Positions 13,927-25,258 of a DNA stretch of 64,000 nt are shown here, one piece after another (the first letter of the stretch is position 1; the number at the start of each line of letters is the position of its first letter). The position numbers and the translations under genes are program-made. This DNA comes from Paramyrothecium sp. XJ0827 (taxonomy: Eukaryota; Ascomycota; Sordariomycetes; Hypocreales; Stachybotryaceae), in contig JAJFPB010000003.1 in the NCBI GenBank assembly GCA_020881915.1, positions 1,860,001 through 1,924,000 on the forward strand, in the 5' to 3' direction. The notes under the pieces were generated by a model. That model was given only the letters and a program-made list of their open reading frames with translations, had not been told where the DNA came from and did no database searches.

Positions 13927-14752
13927 AGAGAGCGAGGCGAGGGTTCTGGTTTGGCATAGGAAACGACCTTTGGAGGCATGTATTACAAGATTTGGGTGGA
14001 TGGCTTCCCGGAGTTGTCTGGTTCCCAGCGAGCATGGTATGGCCGGCTTGGGTGTATATCCTTTTGGGGGGGTGTTTTGAGAGGCAGTGGTGCAAAGAAG
14101 CCGAGTTCTTGTCCCATTTCAATTGACATTCATATTGCTCGTCATATGCTTATGTGAGATGGCGATGGCTTTTTTGGTGTTTTCCACGTATCCTGCGAAA
14201 CGGGAGGGGTGAGGCACCAAATGTTCTGGCTAGTCGCTTAGTAAAAATGGGACGCGAGCCGCGCCCGTTCCCCACCCACTGATTACCATCATCATCATCA
14301 TCACCATCACCATCAGTGACGGCCATGCCTGTCAATCCATTACATCACCTTCCTCCCATTGGGTCATGAATCCCGAAGCACCGATCGGGCCAGGGCATCT
14401 CCACTCTTCCAGGAACAAAGAGGAACATTTGAGCCGCTTTTTGGTGGCACATACATGAATTTCGTCATGGACTGGACACCCTCTGATCTCATAGACAACA
14501 GTTGCCCATCGAGCTCACGGTAGGCGACCACGAACAATCATGACGGAAAGGCGGCTCCAGCCCCTCTTACCCCTCTGAAACTCCTCCTTTTCCCCAATTG
14601 ACCAGAAAGAGGAAGAAAAAAAAAGGCAAGGCGAGAGAAGAAGTGAAGGCTCTTTTTGGGAACATAATTGGAAGAAGCTGTCACCCCCCATCCGACCACC
14701 CACACATCTTCACCTCCATCTCCTCGTCATAAATACGTGCAGCCACGGCACC
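13927..14752. other. Intergenic region between golgin and SDR genes, with SDR promoter
   Basis: No gene seen. It holds the golgin 3' UTR, a CAT-type microsatellite, and the SDR promoter with a CATAAATAC TATA-like element at 14728-14736, only 17 bases before the ATG at 14753. Such closeness suggests that transcription may start downstream and that the second ATG (14948) could be used. Confidence 0.45.
14286..14315. repeat. (CAT)n-type microsatellite
   Basis: About ten imperfect CAT/CAC units read directly in the sequence, in the spacer between the golgin and SDR genes. Confidence 0.85.
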
Positions 14753-15898
14753 ATGCTCTCTCCCAGAACTCTTTCTTTTCAATCTTTGCGTAGAACCAGT
14801 ATCAAAACCCCTCGCATACTCACGACTTCTGTGATCATACCCCAGAGCTTTTCGACGTCATCGCACTTGACGAAGCCTCTCACAGCTGCCCAACAGCCAC
14901 GCAAACACCAACCTCACGGCATCTACACGACCAGACTAGCTTCCACCATGGGCGATCACAGCAACCAGCGCTTCACCCGCGACAGCCTCTTTGACCTGAA
15001 GGGCAAGGTGGCCCTGGTCACTGGTGAGTTGCGCCGCTGATGCGCCCTCCCTACCATCCCGCCTCTCACTGACACATCCATCCCAGGTGGCGGTTCCGGC
15101 ATCGGCCTCATGGCCGCGCAGGCCCTCGCCAACAACGGCGCCAAGGTTTACATCACCGGCCGCACGGCCGAGAAGCTCGACCGCGTCGTCGAGAAGTACA
15201 ACAAAGACATCTCGGGCGAGCTCATCGCCATCCAGGGCGACGTGGCCAGCAAGGAGGGCGTGCAGAAGCTGTACGACGACATCTCCAAGCGCGAGCAGTG
15301 CCTGTGCATCCTCGTCAACAACGCGGGCATCTCGAGCCAGACGACGACCACCGAGAGCGAGGGCGACGCCAACGAGATGCGACGCAACCTGTTCGAGAAG
15401 GACGTCAACACGTTCGAGGACTGGAACAACACGTACAACACCAACGTGACGGGCTACTACTTCATGACGGCGGCCTTCCTGCCGCTGCTGGCGCGCAGCA
15501 CGGAGCGCCACCAGGGCTGGTCGGCCACCGTCATCAACATCACGTCCATCTCGGGCATGGTCAAGACGGCGCAGCACCACTTCGCCTACAACGCCTCCAA
15601 GGCGGCGGCGCAGCACCTGACGCGCATGCTGGCCGCCGAGGTGCTGTCCAGCAAGCTCAAGATCCGCGTCAACGGCATCGCGCCCGGCGTCTTCCCCTCG
15701 GAGATGACGGCCGACGAGAGCGACGACGCGCAGAAGAGCCACATCCCCAAGGGCGAGTTCGAGGGCAAGGTGCCCGCCGACCGCCCCGGCCGCGACGAGG
15801 ACATGGCCCAGGCCGTGCTCATGTTCGCCGCCAACCAGTACCTGTCCGGGCAGACGCTGGCCGTCGACGGAGGCTACACGATCGAGGCTGGCCTGTAA
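14753..15898 (+). CDS. Classical short-chain dehydrogenase/reductase, possibly mitochondrial
   Basis: Join 14753-15023 and 15087-15898; 360 aa. NAD(P)-dependent SDR oxidoreductase. Visible are the cofactor motif TGGGSGIG (residues 90-97), NNAG (168-171), the catalytic Ser in ITSISG, YNASK with Tyr258 and Lys262, and the PG-type turn in GIAPGVFPSEM. The protein ends with the SDR C-terminal FAANQYLSGQTLAVDGGYT. It resembles fungal proteins annotated as RhlG-like 3-oxoacyl reductases, but the substrate is unknown. The first 65 residues are Ser/Arg/Thr-rich without acidic residues, consistent with a mitochondrial targeting sequence. An internal ATG at 14948 (MGDHSNQRF) would give the usual cytosolic SDR length, so dual targeting is possible. 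The second exon is very GC-rich at third positions, which creates a long antisense open frame that I do not consider real. Confidence 0.9.
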
Positions 15899-18222
15899 GA
15901 TGTGACCGGGGAGGGAGTTTTATGTGTGTCTGTAGGATAGAGCATTATGAGAGCAACGATTGAACGAAAAATTCATCTTCCATACCATTTTCAGTTATTC
16001 TACACACTGCTTGTGACTTTTAAGTTGGTTGTGGAAGATCATTTGTACTGGATAGACTGTTTGTACTAGATAACCCCATTCTAAACATTTTACTACGATA
16101 TAAACAACTGAAAAGCATGAATTGGAGATCGTGAAATGTGATGTCGAGCATGAACTACCTTCCCCATAAGGCTGGGTCTGCCATGGAGTCGCCAATCATG
16201 ACCAGCGACACCGCCAGCTCATCAAGAAACTAACATACCAAGCAAAAAAATGCGAGTCGCTCGGTGTTTGTTTGCCAGCAATTCCAGCGACCAACGCACC
16301 CTCCAGCAAATCACGTTCGTTATTCGACAACGACATACTGCTGTTCGATGGCTTTTCAGGATCCAAGGATTGAACCTAGGAAGGTTAATCAAAGAGGAGC
16401 GCGTCACATGTTCAATCCCGAGATATTGACTGTTTGCCCACCACAATGAGGAAGAAGAGGAATTTTTTTTTTTTAAAAAATTGGCTAATTCCCTACTGCA
16501 GCCCAGCCTAGACAATAGCCGTATAGTATTCACGACGCGGTACGCAGACGCTTGGTGCGTGAGAGCCCGCCATTCCCGACGTCTCGGCATCATGTCACTC
16601 ATGTATCATCGTTGAATCACCATTTCGCACGAGAAAGAAAAGCCTCTTCTGCAATGGTCATCAATTCATCAACCACGACCGTGAAGCTAGACGCCACTGG
16701 CTCGCCTTCCACCCCCCCCCCCCGTCCCTTCCTTACATGAGATGATAGGCCCCGCAAACGCCACACCCTCTACCGGATCGAAACGGTATCCACCACCCCC
16801 GGTAAGGCTGAGAGGTCCCAGTACCTGCCCTTGCCTACTCTGTACCTAACAGTGAGATCTTCCCAACGGCCGGGGGAAGAAAACAAACCCACCCCCCCAT
16901 GCTTTGAGATCTTCCCAGATCTCTGAGCTACCGCGGGAGATTGGCGTTGCAGGATGCATGGCCGAGTAAGGGTTCTACAGTAGCCCGCTGCTCATGCCAT
17001 GCGCAGCAGCGGCCCGACCATGGGCCTGCCTTCTTTTCCCCCTTCTCTTTCTATTCTTCCTTTACTCACGTTCGCGCGGTCAATCTCACCACCTTGGTAC
17101 GCGCCATTATTGGTCAAGGTTCTGCTTCTGTCATTTCACATCTGTCCTTGATGTCATTCCGGTCCCATCGCGAGCTTCCTCATCATGCGGTCACTCATGC
17201 CATGAATTCACAGGTTTACGTGTATTTGCATTGTTCCATAGCAGTAAAATGAAGGCTCCTTGTGAATGCTCGTTTCTATCGAAACAGATGGCAATCACCA
17301 GGTATCAATTTAAAAAAAAGAATGCTAGATAACAGATGTCTTGTTGAAGAAGACCAATTGCCTCTGATATCCATCCGGGTGCAACGCCATCATAGAGCGT
17401 GCAGGCAGCCAATCCCCCTCCCCAAAACCCCAAAATTCAAAACCGACATGTAAGATCAGGTATAGCCTCGGTCACTCAGCGACAGAAGCAGGTCCTGTGC
17501 CGAGCGCCACATTCAGACTCGAAATAGGAAACGCCGTACATGCATGCACCGTCGAACCGTCCATGTCCATGTCCCGAGAGAGACAGACCCTCAGTCTCGG
17601 GAATCCAATAATGCACCGATACCGTATTACAAAGGAAATGGGGAATTCGTAAAAAGACGTAATAGAATGGTGGAGTGGAGTGACGTGATTGCAACTGGGG
17701 GCCAGGTGAAAATCGCACTCCGGGTATCATGGTGATAGTCCCCTAATGCTCTGGTGTATATCTGCCAAATTTGGAAATTTGCCGTGATGCCGAGAAGTGC
17801 CGATGGTGTAATCGAGAACGCAAGGAAAGCCGAGAGGAGGGGCGCAAACGTAAAGGACAATCGGTAAAAGAAAAAGAAAGAAGTCTCAAAGATGCGAAAC
17901 CGGTAGAGACCGGTCAGAGAGGCCGTGATGCTCTAGGAAATAAAGCCAAGAGCAGTCGTGAGGTGAAGACAAGTTGCCGGCGTATTCATCACGTATCGTC
18001 ATGAGTGCGACTGCGGTAATGGCAGTCAGACAGTACCGAAGGCATGGCCCAAACAAGCCAAAAACAGAGAGGGGGAATAAAGATTCGCTCGATGCAGCAT
18101 CCCTTTCGTTCAACATTGTCAAAGCACGACAAAATTTGTCCAAGACATGCCAGATGCCTCGAAAACAAGAAAGCGGTGTCCCGGAAAGCGAAGTAGTGTC
18201 CAATCTATTCGGGGCGTGACCC
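15899..18222. other. Convergent intergenic region, 2.3 kb
   Basis: Lies between the 3' ends of the SDR and SWIRM genes. I found no gene. It contains a T/A homopolymer pair near 16463-16480, a C run at about 16711-16723, and tRNA-like but degenerate sequence around 16350-16450 (minus sense). The length is generous for a tail-to-tail spacer in such a genome, so an unrecognised non-coding transcript cannot be excluded. Confidence 0.4.
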
Positions 18223-19596
18223 TTAGAGGAAACGCCTAACCCATGCGGCATCGAGCCAGCCAACCTTGTCAAATGCCGTCCACAGTTTGGAAGCCTTATT
18301 GACATCAATCTTGCAGGCTTGCTGGGCGTCTGTCTTGCGAAACTCCTTTCCTGTGCGCAAGCACTGCAGCCGTCGCTCGAAGATGCGGCGTTTGCTCGTC
18401 AGGTAAGTCGCGCAGTCGAGTCGCAAATTGCCGGCCAGCGTCACCTCGTCGGGGTGCAGCCTATGGGCATGCGGATCGTTGCTGAGGTCAATTGGCTGGC
18501 CCTTCCAATCAACCTTGAGGCTGTTGGGACGGCTCGGTAGGGAGTCGAGGGGCGGGCAGTAGTCGGGCAAGGCGTTGAAGTCCTTGTCCTCGCGGTTGGG
18601 CGCGACGGAGCGACGACTGGGTTCGGGGGTGGCGCTAACGCGACCCGAAGGTCTGACAGGGCTGCCGCCATGGGTGGTGGTGGAAGTGGATGTGGATGTG
18701 ACAGCGGTACCGTTGCTGGATCGGATGGGTCGTGGGGCGGACTGAGGCTTCGACACCCGATCGGCGCGCTGGGATCGGGGTGGCTTGGCGGCGATGGGCT
18801 TAGCGGGCATGATGGTATGGTAACGCTGGGTGGAAATGCCTGAACCAGCACCGGCCTGCCTGTCTGCCTTCAAGAGCGCACGCTCCTTCAGCAGCCAGCC
18901 CCTCCTGTTGGCGGTAAAATGCTTCATAACCTGAGAACGGAAGGCCAGGACGAGCATATAGTCCTCGCGCTTGGGGGGTGTAACTGTGCCGAAGGTGCCC
19001 GGCGATTGAGCGCGAACGTGGTCGTCGATGATGTGCCGGTGGTCCTCAATCTCGAAAAGAGGAGGCTGCGGCGGGCTTGCGGCAGCAACGTCTTCGCTTG
19101 GGTACAACACAGGATCCTTGATGGACTGGCCGGGTGGCGTCGTAGGTGCGTCGGCTGTCGGCACTGACCTGCTATACGGCGAGACAGGAGGCGACATGGG
19201 CAATGGGTGTTTGGCAGACGAAGTGATGCCCGGGCGGGCGGTCGCAGGTGAATTGGCCATGGCTGCCGCCGTGTTGTGGGAGAAGCTGTCGAGAACGGCA
19301 TCTGGCGGAGACATGAGGTTGCTGATATCGAGCTTCTTGGAATCCTTTGACATCGCGGGCGCCGTTGCCATCGAGGGCCGACGGTCTAAGTGAGGCAGCA
19401 CTGATAGGGCTGCCATGGGGGCTGCAGTGGAGTGTTTCAATGTCGAGGGGACAAAACGTGGGAAAGGAGGAGAGGAAAATGAATGTTGAAGGGAAGAAGA
19501 ATGAGATGAAGTAGGTTGAGGCGAACTGGAATCGAAAGTGGTGGAAGTAGCAGTGGAAGGCTGCTGCGAGTGGACAATGGCTGGTTTGTCAGCCAT
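18223..19596 (-). CDS. SWIRM-domain protein (Fun19-like)
   Basis: Single-exon minus-strand gene, 457 aa, ATG at 19596. SWIRM domains are helical DNA- or protein-binding modules of chromatin regulators. Fungal Fun19/YOR338W-like proteins carry one at the C-terminus with a disordered N-terminus, as here. Residues 1-210 are Ser/Pro/Thr-rich. A conserved middle block reads REDYMLVLAFRSQVMKHF and GWLLKERALLKADRQ. The C-terminal 115 residues (from about 341, LPDYCPPLDSLPSRP) match SWIRM, with DEVTLAGNLRLDCATYLTSK, CLRTGKEFRKTDAQQACKID and NKASKLWTAFDKVGWLD. Its upstream side is the 10.6-kb gene-free region, suggesting elaborate regulation. The biological role of this subfamily is poorly known. Confidence 0.88.
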   Translation of the reverse strand: MADKPAIVHSQQPSTATSTTFDSSSPQPTSSHSSSLQHSFSSPPFPRFVPSTLKHSTAAPMAALSVLPHLDRRPSMATAPAMSKDSKKLDISNLMSPPDAVLDSFSHNTAAAMANSPATARPGITSSAKHPLPMSPPVSPYSRSVPTADAPTTPPGQSIKDPVLYPSEDVAAASPPQPPLFEIEDHRHIIDDHVRAQSPGTFGTVTPPKREDYMLVLAFRSQVMKHFTANRRGWLLKERALLKADRQAGAGSGISTQRYHTIMPAKPIAAKPPRSQRADRVSKPQSAPRPIRSSNGTAVTSTSTSTTTHGGSPVRPSGRVSATPEPSRRSVAPNREDKDFNALPDYCPPLDSLPSRPNSLKVDWKGQPIDLSNDPHAHRLHPDEVTLAGNLRLDCATYLTSKRRIFERRLQCLRTGKEFRKTDAQQACKIDVNKASKLWTAFDKVGWLDAAWVRRFL

Positions 19597-20216
19597 GGTG
19601 GTCTTTTTCGTGATGGCAGTGCCGCCGCCGCCGTGTATGACTGGACTGAACTGAACTGAACTTGGCCCCAGCAGTGACAGGTGACTAACAGTTTGGCTGA
19701 CGTGGGGCAGGGGTGTGGATTCAAGGGCACCAGCAACCGGTTATAGTGGGTGGTTTGCGTAGGCTACCGCAGGTGGCGAAAAAAATGTAGTCTCGTTTTC
19801 GGACAGGCAGCAAGCAGTGCAGCGGTGTCCGTTGGTAATATATAGCCTTGAGGCGGCCTTTCGGAGTTAGGTGCTGCGCCCGTGGAACCCCAGGGAATTG
19901 CTGCGCTCGCTTTGACTTTGTTTCCTTCTGCCAGCAAAAGAAGCAAATCAATCAAGGATTTGCTGGTAGAAATGCAGGGAAAAAGTAAATTGGGTAAAAA
20001 TGTGAAGAGGGAAAAGTAAAGCAGAAGAGGCGAGGCCGGCAAGGAAAAAGGACAAGAAGAAGTAATAGCAGGGTTGCAGGGCCAAAAGTATGACCAAGGG
20101 CGCCAAAGGGTTGGGCAATCCTATTTGGATGTGCCCTGGCTACCTGGAGGAATCAGAGGGGGCGTGTTGGTTTGTGGTGCGGCTGTCACTATACCTGGAC
20201 CAACCCAGGGATTGAA

Positions 20217-20249
20217 TGGTGGTAGTGGTGGTGGTGGTGGTGGTGGTGC
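20217..20249. repeat. (GGT)n microsatellite
   Basis: About eleven GGT units with one AGT interruption, directly visible. Confidence 0.9.
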
Positions 20250-20276
20250 CTGCAAGTGCTGTGTTTGATGGTGGGG

Positions 20277-20317
20277 TGATTGATTGATTGATCAATTGTG
20301 AATTGAATTGATTTGAA
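20277..20317. repeat. TGAT tandem repeat running into AATTGA repeats
   Basis: Four TGAT-type units lead directly into a TTGATCAA palindrome and further AATTG units. It lies about 0.7 kb upstream of the SWIRM ATG. Confidence 0.75.
20287..20296. promoter_or_regulatory. ATTGATCAAT palindrome, copy 1 (candidate protein-binding site)
   Basis: Perfect 10-bp palindrome within the SWIRM upstream region. A second copy, extended to 12 bp, lies 292 bp further upstream. Its role as a binding site is inference from symmetry and repetition. Confidence 0.3.
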
Positions 20318-20578
20318 TAAGCACGCCTGTCGCCGGGGGGAATTGGCACCTCCATTCACCCAGGAGCACACAATGCGTGACGGTCTCGTCGTTGGCGGTG
20401 ACGAGGTCGGTTTTACAACTCAAATCAAAAGCGTCGTTGGTCTCTGCGGCAGTTCAATTGATGCAAGGCAAAGCTGCGTGTGTTTCGGGGGCCGGCGCCA
20501 GACGGAGCCTGGATGTACTTGCGCGTGTGATGTCGTCACGACGTGTTGGTGGCTCGAAACTCTTCTTTGCCTGTGCCC

Positions 20579-20590
20579 AATTGATCAATT
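20579..20590. promoter_or_regulatory. AATTGATCAATT palindrome, copy 2 (candidate protein-binding site)
   Basis: Perfect 12-bp palindrome containing the same 10-bp core as the site at 20287. A CAATTG hexamer overlaps its left half. Confidence 0.3.
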
Positions 20591-21020
20591 AGATCCAATG
20601 GTCTGTCCAATTGCCGACGTATTGTCTAGTCAATCCTAAGTAACGGTAACCAAGAGGGTCCAGCGAGCAAACGGACGAACAACGGGAGCGCGGAGGAGGG
20701 GGAGTTAGGATTTAAGCATCCGGGTGGCGGAACCACGATGACTGTTTCTGTTGCCAGCGTCTAAGGTAGGCCAGGTAGCTGGGTGGAGGGGATTTGTGGA
20801 GGCCCCCAAGTGGATGTTAGTTGTGGATGCTGGGCTGTATGACTCTTCCTAGAGACACGCCCTGTCCCTGTTCGTTGGTCCTTCCTGACGCCTGTTTGGC
20901 TGTGAAGTCCTGGCTAGGCAGAGCCGGATCGGTCCTGTTTCTTTGATGCCTTGAAGCCCCTGTCTTGTCAATGTTGTCGTCCCTGTTCTCGTTGGTACCT
21001 AAAGTAGCGAACGGAAAAGC

Positions 21021-21062
21021 GAGGCAAGGTAAGGCAAGGCAAGGCAAGGCAAAGCAAGGCAA
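21021..21062. repeat. (AGGCA)n pentanucleotide repeat
   Basis: About eight AGGCA-like units, slightly degenerate (AGGTA, AAGCA variants), read directly. Confidence 0.85.
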
Positions 21063-21540
21063 TGTATGGTATGGTTGGCCCCGAGTGACTGGGTTCGGAC
21101 TGACAAGGGCCAGATGCACCTTTGCTGCGCCTGTCGAGTGATGTGGCACCCTGAGACTTGACGCAAGCAACGACACGAAGAGAGCGCACACGTACGTATG
21201 CACAAGCACGGCGAGAGTAAACGGGGTGATTTGTTTTTTGCAAAAGGTTTGCGTGGCCTGCGGTTCCAATGGAGGGACGCTGTCGGTTCCGCAGCTTGAC
21301 AGTGGTTGATCCTGAAGTTGGGCCCAGGCTGCAATGAGTCCTAAGGTATGCTTTCCGGCCGGTTCCTGAGGCCTATCCGGGCAAGGCAAGGGAGGAGGGG
21401 GAAAGGGACTGGACTAAGGCAGACAGCTCGAAAGAGTAAGCAGCACAGAGAATCAGCCACGCTCTCTCAAAGTCGTGCGCAATGCGTGCAATTGACCCGT
21501 GGATGCGGTAATTGATTGAGAAGAGAAGATGGGAGGAGAG

Positions 21541-21628
21541 GGAAGAAGGAGGAGGAAGGAGAAGAAGAAGAAGGAGGAGGAGGAGGAGGAGGAGGAGGAG
21601 GAGGAGGAGGAGGAGGAGGAGGAGGAGA
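21541..21628. repeat. Purine tract with long (GGA)n microsatellite
   Basis: GGA/GAA-rich from 21541, becoming a pure GGA run of about 18-19 units from about 21572 to 21627. It is a strand-asymmetric polypurine tract able to form triplex DNA. In the direction of the SWIRM gene it reads as a TCC-rich pyrimidine tract, a common fungal promoter feature. Confidence 0.92.
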
Positions 21629-22737
21629 GAAGACGGTCGTACCTTAGGACAGAGGGGGTGAGTAGTAGGTCAAGCAAGGTACCTACTTCAGTGATTGAGG
21701 AGACGGGTACGTTGGGGAGGGGTGTTTGCGGGCGGAGGCGTGTGGGGAGGGTCGCAGCGTATTTAGTGGAATTGCAAGTGCAAGTGGAAATGAGAGGAGA
21801 GTACAGTATGTATCAACGCTCAACCCAACGGCAAGCAAGAGCAGGAGAGGAGGAACAGGGTGCGAGGGAGAGAGCGAGAGGAGTCCGTGGGTCCCGGAAG
21901 AACGAGGAAACGAGAACGAACAAGAGGCTACCTTTGACCTTGTCACAGACAGAACAATGCGACAATACAGAGCTCCCATCCAATACGGCTCGCTACGGCA
22001 CATGTAACACCGCAAGTGATGAAAGGTAACGTATTGAGGTACCCTCCCTCATTCACTTGCCTCAGCTGAGCCTCTAGAGTCCAGCGCGCGCGATAAGCTG
22101 ATGCTGGGTGGGATAAGATTGATAATGGTTGCAAAGAAAACCACCGACAAGGGAAAGGTCGCATCTCTCACACATCTCCATCCCCTCGTCCAACCTCGTA
22201 CCCGTACCCCTCTGCGCGCAAAAAAGGCCGAGCTCAACGAGAGTGAGGGAGAGGAGAGGAGCGGAAGACACACCACCTTCAGCCAACATCACTCACTCAA
22301 TCACTGCGCCTCGAGGACAACCAGAAACGAAGCCAAGGGTCAACCGCCAGAGGCCGCTATAGGCACCCCACTCCTGAAGTCTCCACCCGGCTGGCTGAAT
22401 TGGACTTTGGCTTGTGTTGTCTTGCCTTTTCCAACAGCAGCCCAGCTGCCAGACGTGCTGCAGTGCGCGGCCGTGGTCGAACCTTGGGTAGAGTACATGG
22501 ACCGCGCCAGAACATGGACCGAACGTTCCGCATTCCTGGGCCTGTCCTCTCGTTATCGCCGTCCACGTTGTCGCTTTTGCCCGGGGACGGTGCAGTACTG
22601 CACGGCACTGGGCAGGACACCACAGGACGCCCTCACCCTGTTTGTTACAGTTTACGTGCTTCATCAGGCGGGGTGAATGAGCCCCAGGATGAGTAGGAGG
22701 AGGAGGAAGAGGGGCCGGTAGACCGGATGGATCTGTG

Positions 22738-22776
22738 CTTCACTTCACCTCACATCACTTTCACTTCACTTCTTTG
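22738..22776. repeat. CACTT-type short tandem repeat
   Basis: Degenerate TTCAC/CACTT units (CTTCACTTCACCTCAC, then TTTCACTTCACTTC) read directly in the sequence. Confidence 0.6.
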
Positions 22777-25234
22777 TCGTCCTAGCATCACCCCTGCGGC
22801 CCCGTCTGCGCCTCTCGACTGCCCGTACCTTATCTGGAAGGCCTGAAATACAGTCCTTATCCTGCAACTCCCTCCCTTTCTCGAGCCGCCCTACGCGCAC
22901 CCCCCTCCTTCTACTCAGCTTCGAAAACCCCCACCACCAGCCAGTCAGGTGCCGTTTGGCGACCCGGGTCATCAGGCACACCAGCCAGCCTTGACTTGGT
23001 TGAAATCACCATCGCCAACCGCCCCAAAATAACTTTGGCTGCCACATTGTGTGGCTTGCTCTCAACCCCCTTTGGTCTTCGTCATGCGGCAACTCTCAAA
23101 GGCCTTTCATGGCATTTTTTGCTTTCGCATTGTATTGCTCAATCCGCCTCATCCGGCCCCTTCCTGGGCCCCTTCCCCCAGCATCGCACAACGACAACAA
23201 TAATTGCAGTCCAATTGCTACACAGCACAGTACAATCTCTCTACAGAACTGTAATGGCTGGATTAGAAATGCGCCGAGGCAGTGCAATAGGCAATGGGAA
23301 CCAACATTCGCCCGCCGGCTCCGGAACGCCCGAGCATTGGCCAGAACGGAGCCGGATGACGTGCCTCCTCCAGTAACCCCCCTCTTCGTGCTCTTCGTGC
23401 TGCTTCTCTGGCGGTGGCTCAATTGGCCTCGCATTAGTGGTGGGTGGAATGAGTGCATGCCACTGCGCTTTGGTGTTCGATGCTCATTCGAACCGCCAGC
23501 TGGACCCATCATGAATTGGCCATCTGAAGCCACCGGGGCGTGCCTGGCATAAGCTCGAGTTCTCCTTCGGCCCTCCACCCAATGCGCGAGCGCCTACTGG
23601 CCCTCGCCATTGGATGGCGGCCGGACGTCACGCACCAGAGCAACAAGCCCTCGTGAAACACAGCTGTCGGTTCCAGTTTGTGGTGATGTGACCCGGCCAT
23701 GGCACTGGCACAACCTTGGGCCATTTGCAGCAACCGTAGTGTGTCAGATCAAGCACTTGCCTGCCTCCCCTTACCAAGTAAGTTATGCTCTGGCGTGGAA
23801 AGTTGTCTTCACCGCCTCTACGTCAACCAAAACCATCGGGGGTCACCGCTCAATTAGCAACCGACGTAAACACGAAGGCTAGAGCATATCGCTCCGCCTG
23901 GGTGCACGCCGCTAAGTAACAAGGCCCAGCCATTGTTGACTTCGTCGCATGAATTGGAATCGAAAAGGGTGTCAGAGCAGCGCATGTGGCTCCCTGGCCT
24001 GTGATGGGTGTGCGATAATCGTCCACGAACCCCCTGCCTTTCCCAATCAGGGCTGGTTTATCACGCTCTAGATGCCCGATGCCCAATGGAAGCAAGCAGA
24101 TCCAATCACAGGCACGCACCAAGCAAACAAGGCAGGCGGCCTGTTCATGCTCACGTCTCAATGCGTGGCCCCCTAGGCTGGTGCAGGAGGCCAATTGTCC
24201 AGTCATGGCGCTGGGCTGGGCCTTTTCATTGTTTCTTCTGCCGCCGCAAGCTGAAGGACGCGACCCATTTTCATTCCCTCTCATCATATAGAGGTTGAGG
24301 GGAAGATTGAAAAGGGTCCATCTCGGGCCCCGACCAGGCAGTGGAGGTAGATGAGGAGCAACAACATCTCCACCTGGCTGTAACCATCCCTTCGAGACTC
24401 GCTACCTCGTAAGGAGGGCTTGCAAGCAGATTGCGAGCGAGCGGGACCGGCGGCGGTGTATGAGCTGCGATAGAGCTTCTCTACCTAACTAAGCCAGGCC
24501 AGCAGTGCTACCTCAAGCGAGACCTCCTTCGCAGAATGATGAGCGTTTCCTGCGAGATGGCGACCATTGACCAATCTGAGGCAACGCCGGCCTGCCGCGT
24601 GACTACGTCGTCCTCTTCTGCCTGCCTACCCCGTAGCAGAGAGGACCGTGGGAGGGGACGGCAACTCCTCTGCTTCTGGTTGTGAGTCACAGGAGGAGAA
24701 ATGGAATGGTTGGATGGACGGTTGTGAAACACACACCCCTACTAAGCCTGTCGAGGGTTAGTCGAGAAGACCCGGTGCGGGTTGAGCAGGGAAGTAAGGG
24801 AGGGGTGGTGCTCCATCGTGGACCCCGTTACCTTATCCCCACGCAAGTCCCTGGTGATGGACAAGATAAAGCCAACGTCCAGGCAATGGAGGGGCAGTGA
24901 ATCCTATCGATAAGCCGACAAGATCGATTCGACCTGGTGCATGTGCAAGCGACGGGATGCCATCTCAGCCTTATTGCAGGAATGCGATGCCATTGCCCCG
25001 TCGCATAATTTGCAGCGTATCCCTTGAGGAGTGCAAGCAAGCACAGGCCAGTCACAGCCAAAGGATCTTGCAAAACAGGCGCATGCCCATCGCGATGCAG
25101 ATAGACAGCCATAATAGTCAACGTCATCATTTCTACAAGGACCTCCGATGGTAGGCGCAAACTTGCGACATGGGCGTGGGGCGGAGACCGAGCAAAGACA
25201 CCGATACCGAACAAGGGAGGCTTGCGGACATCTC

Positions 25235-25258
25235 GGCACACACGCACACACACACACG
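25235..25258. repeat. (CA)n microsatellite
   Basis: About eleven CA units with one CG interruption, inside the gene-free region. Confidence 0.85.

Noticed and set aside
14936..15742. 268-codon minus-strand frame and a 221-codon + frame across the SDR gene
   Set aside because: Arg/Val/His-rich shadows of the strongly biased SDR exon, with no domain and no splice logic.
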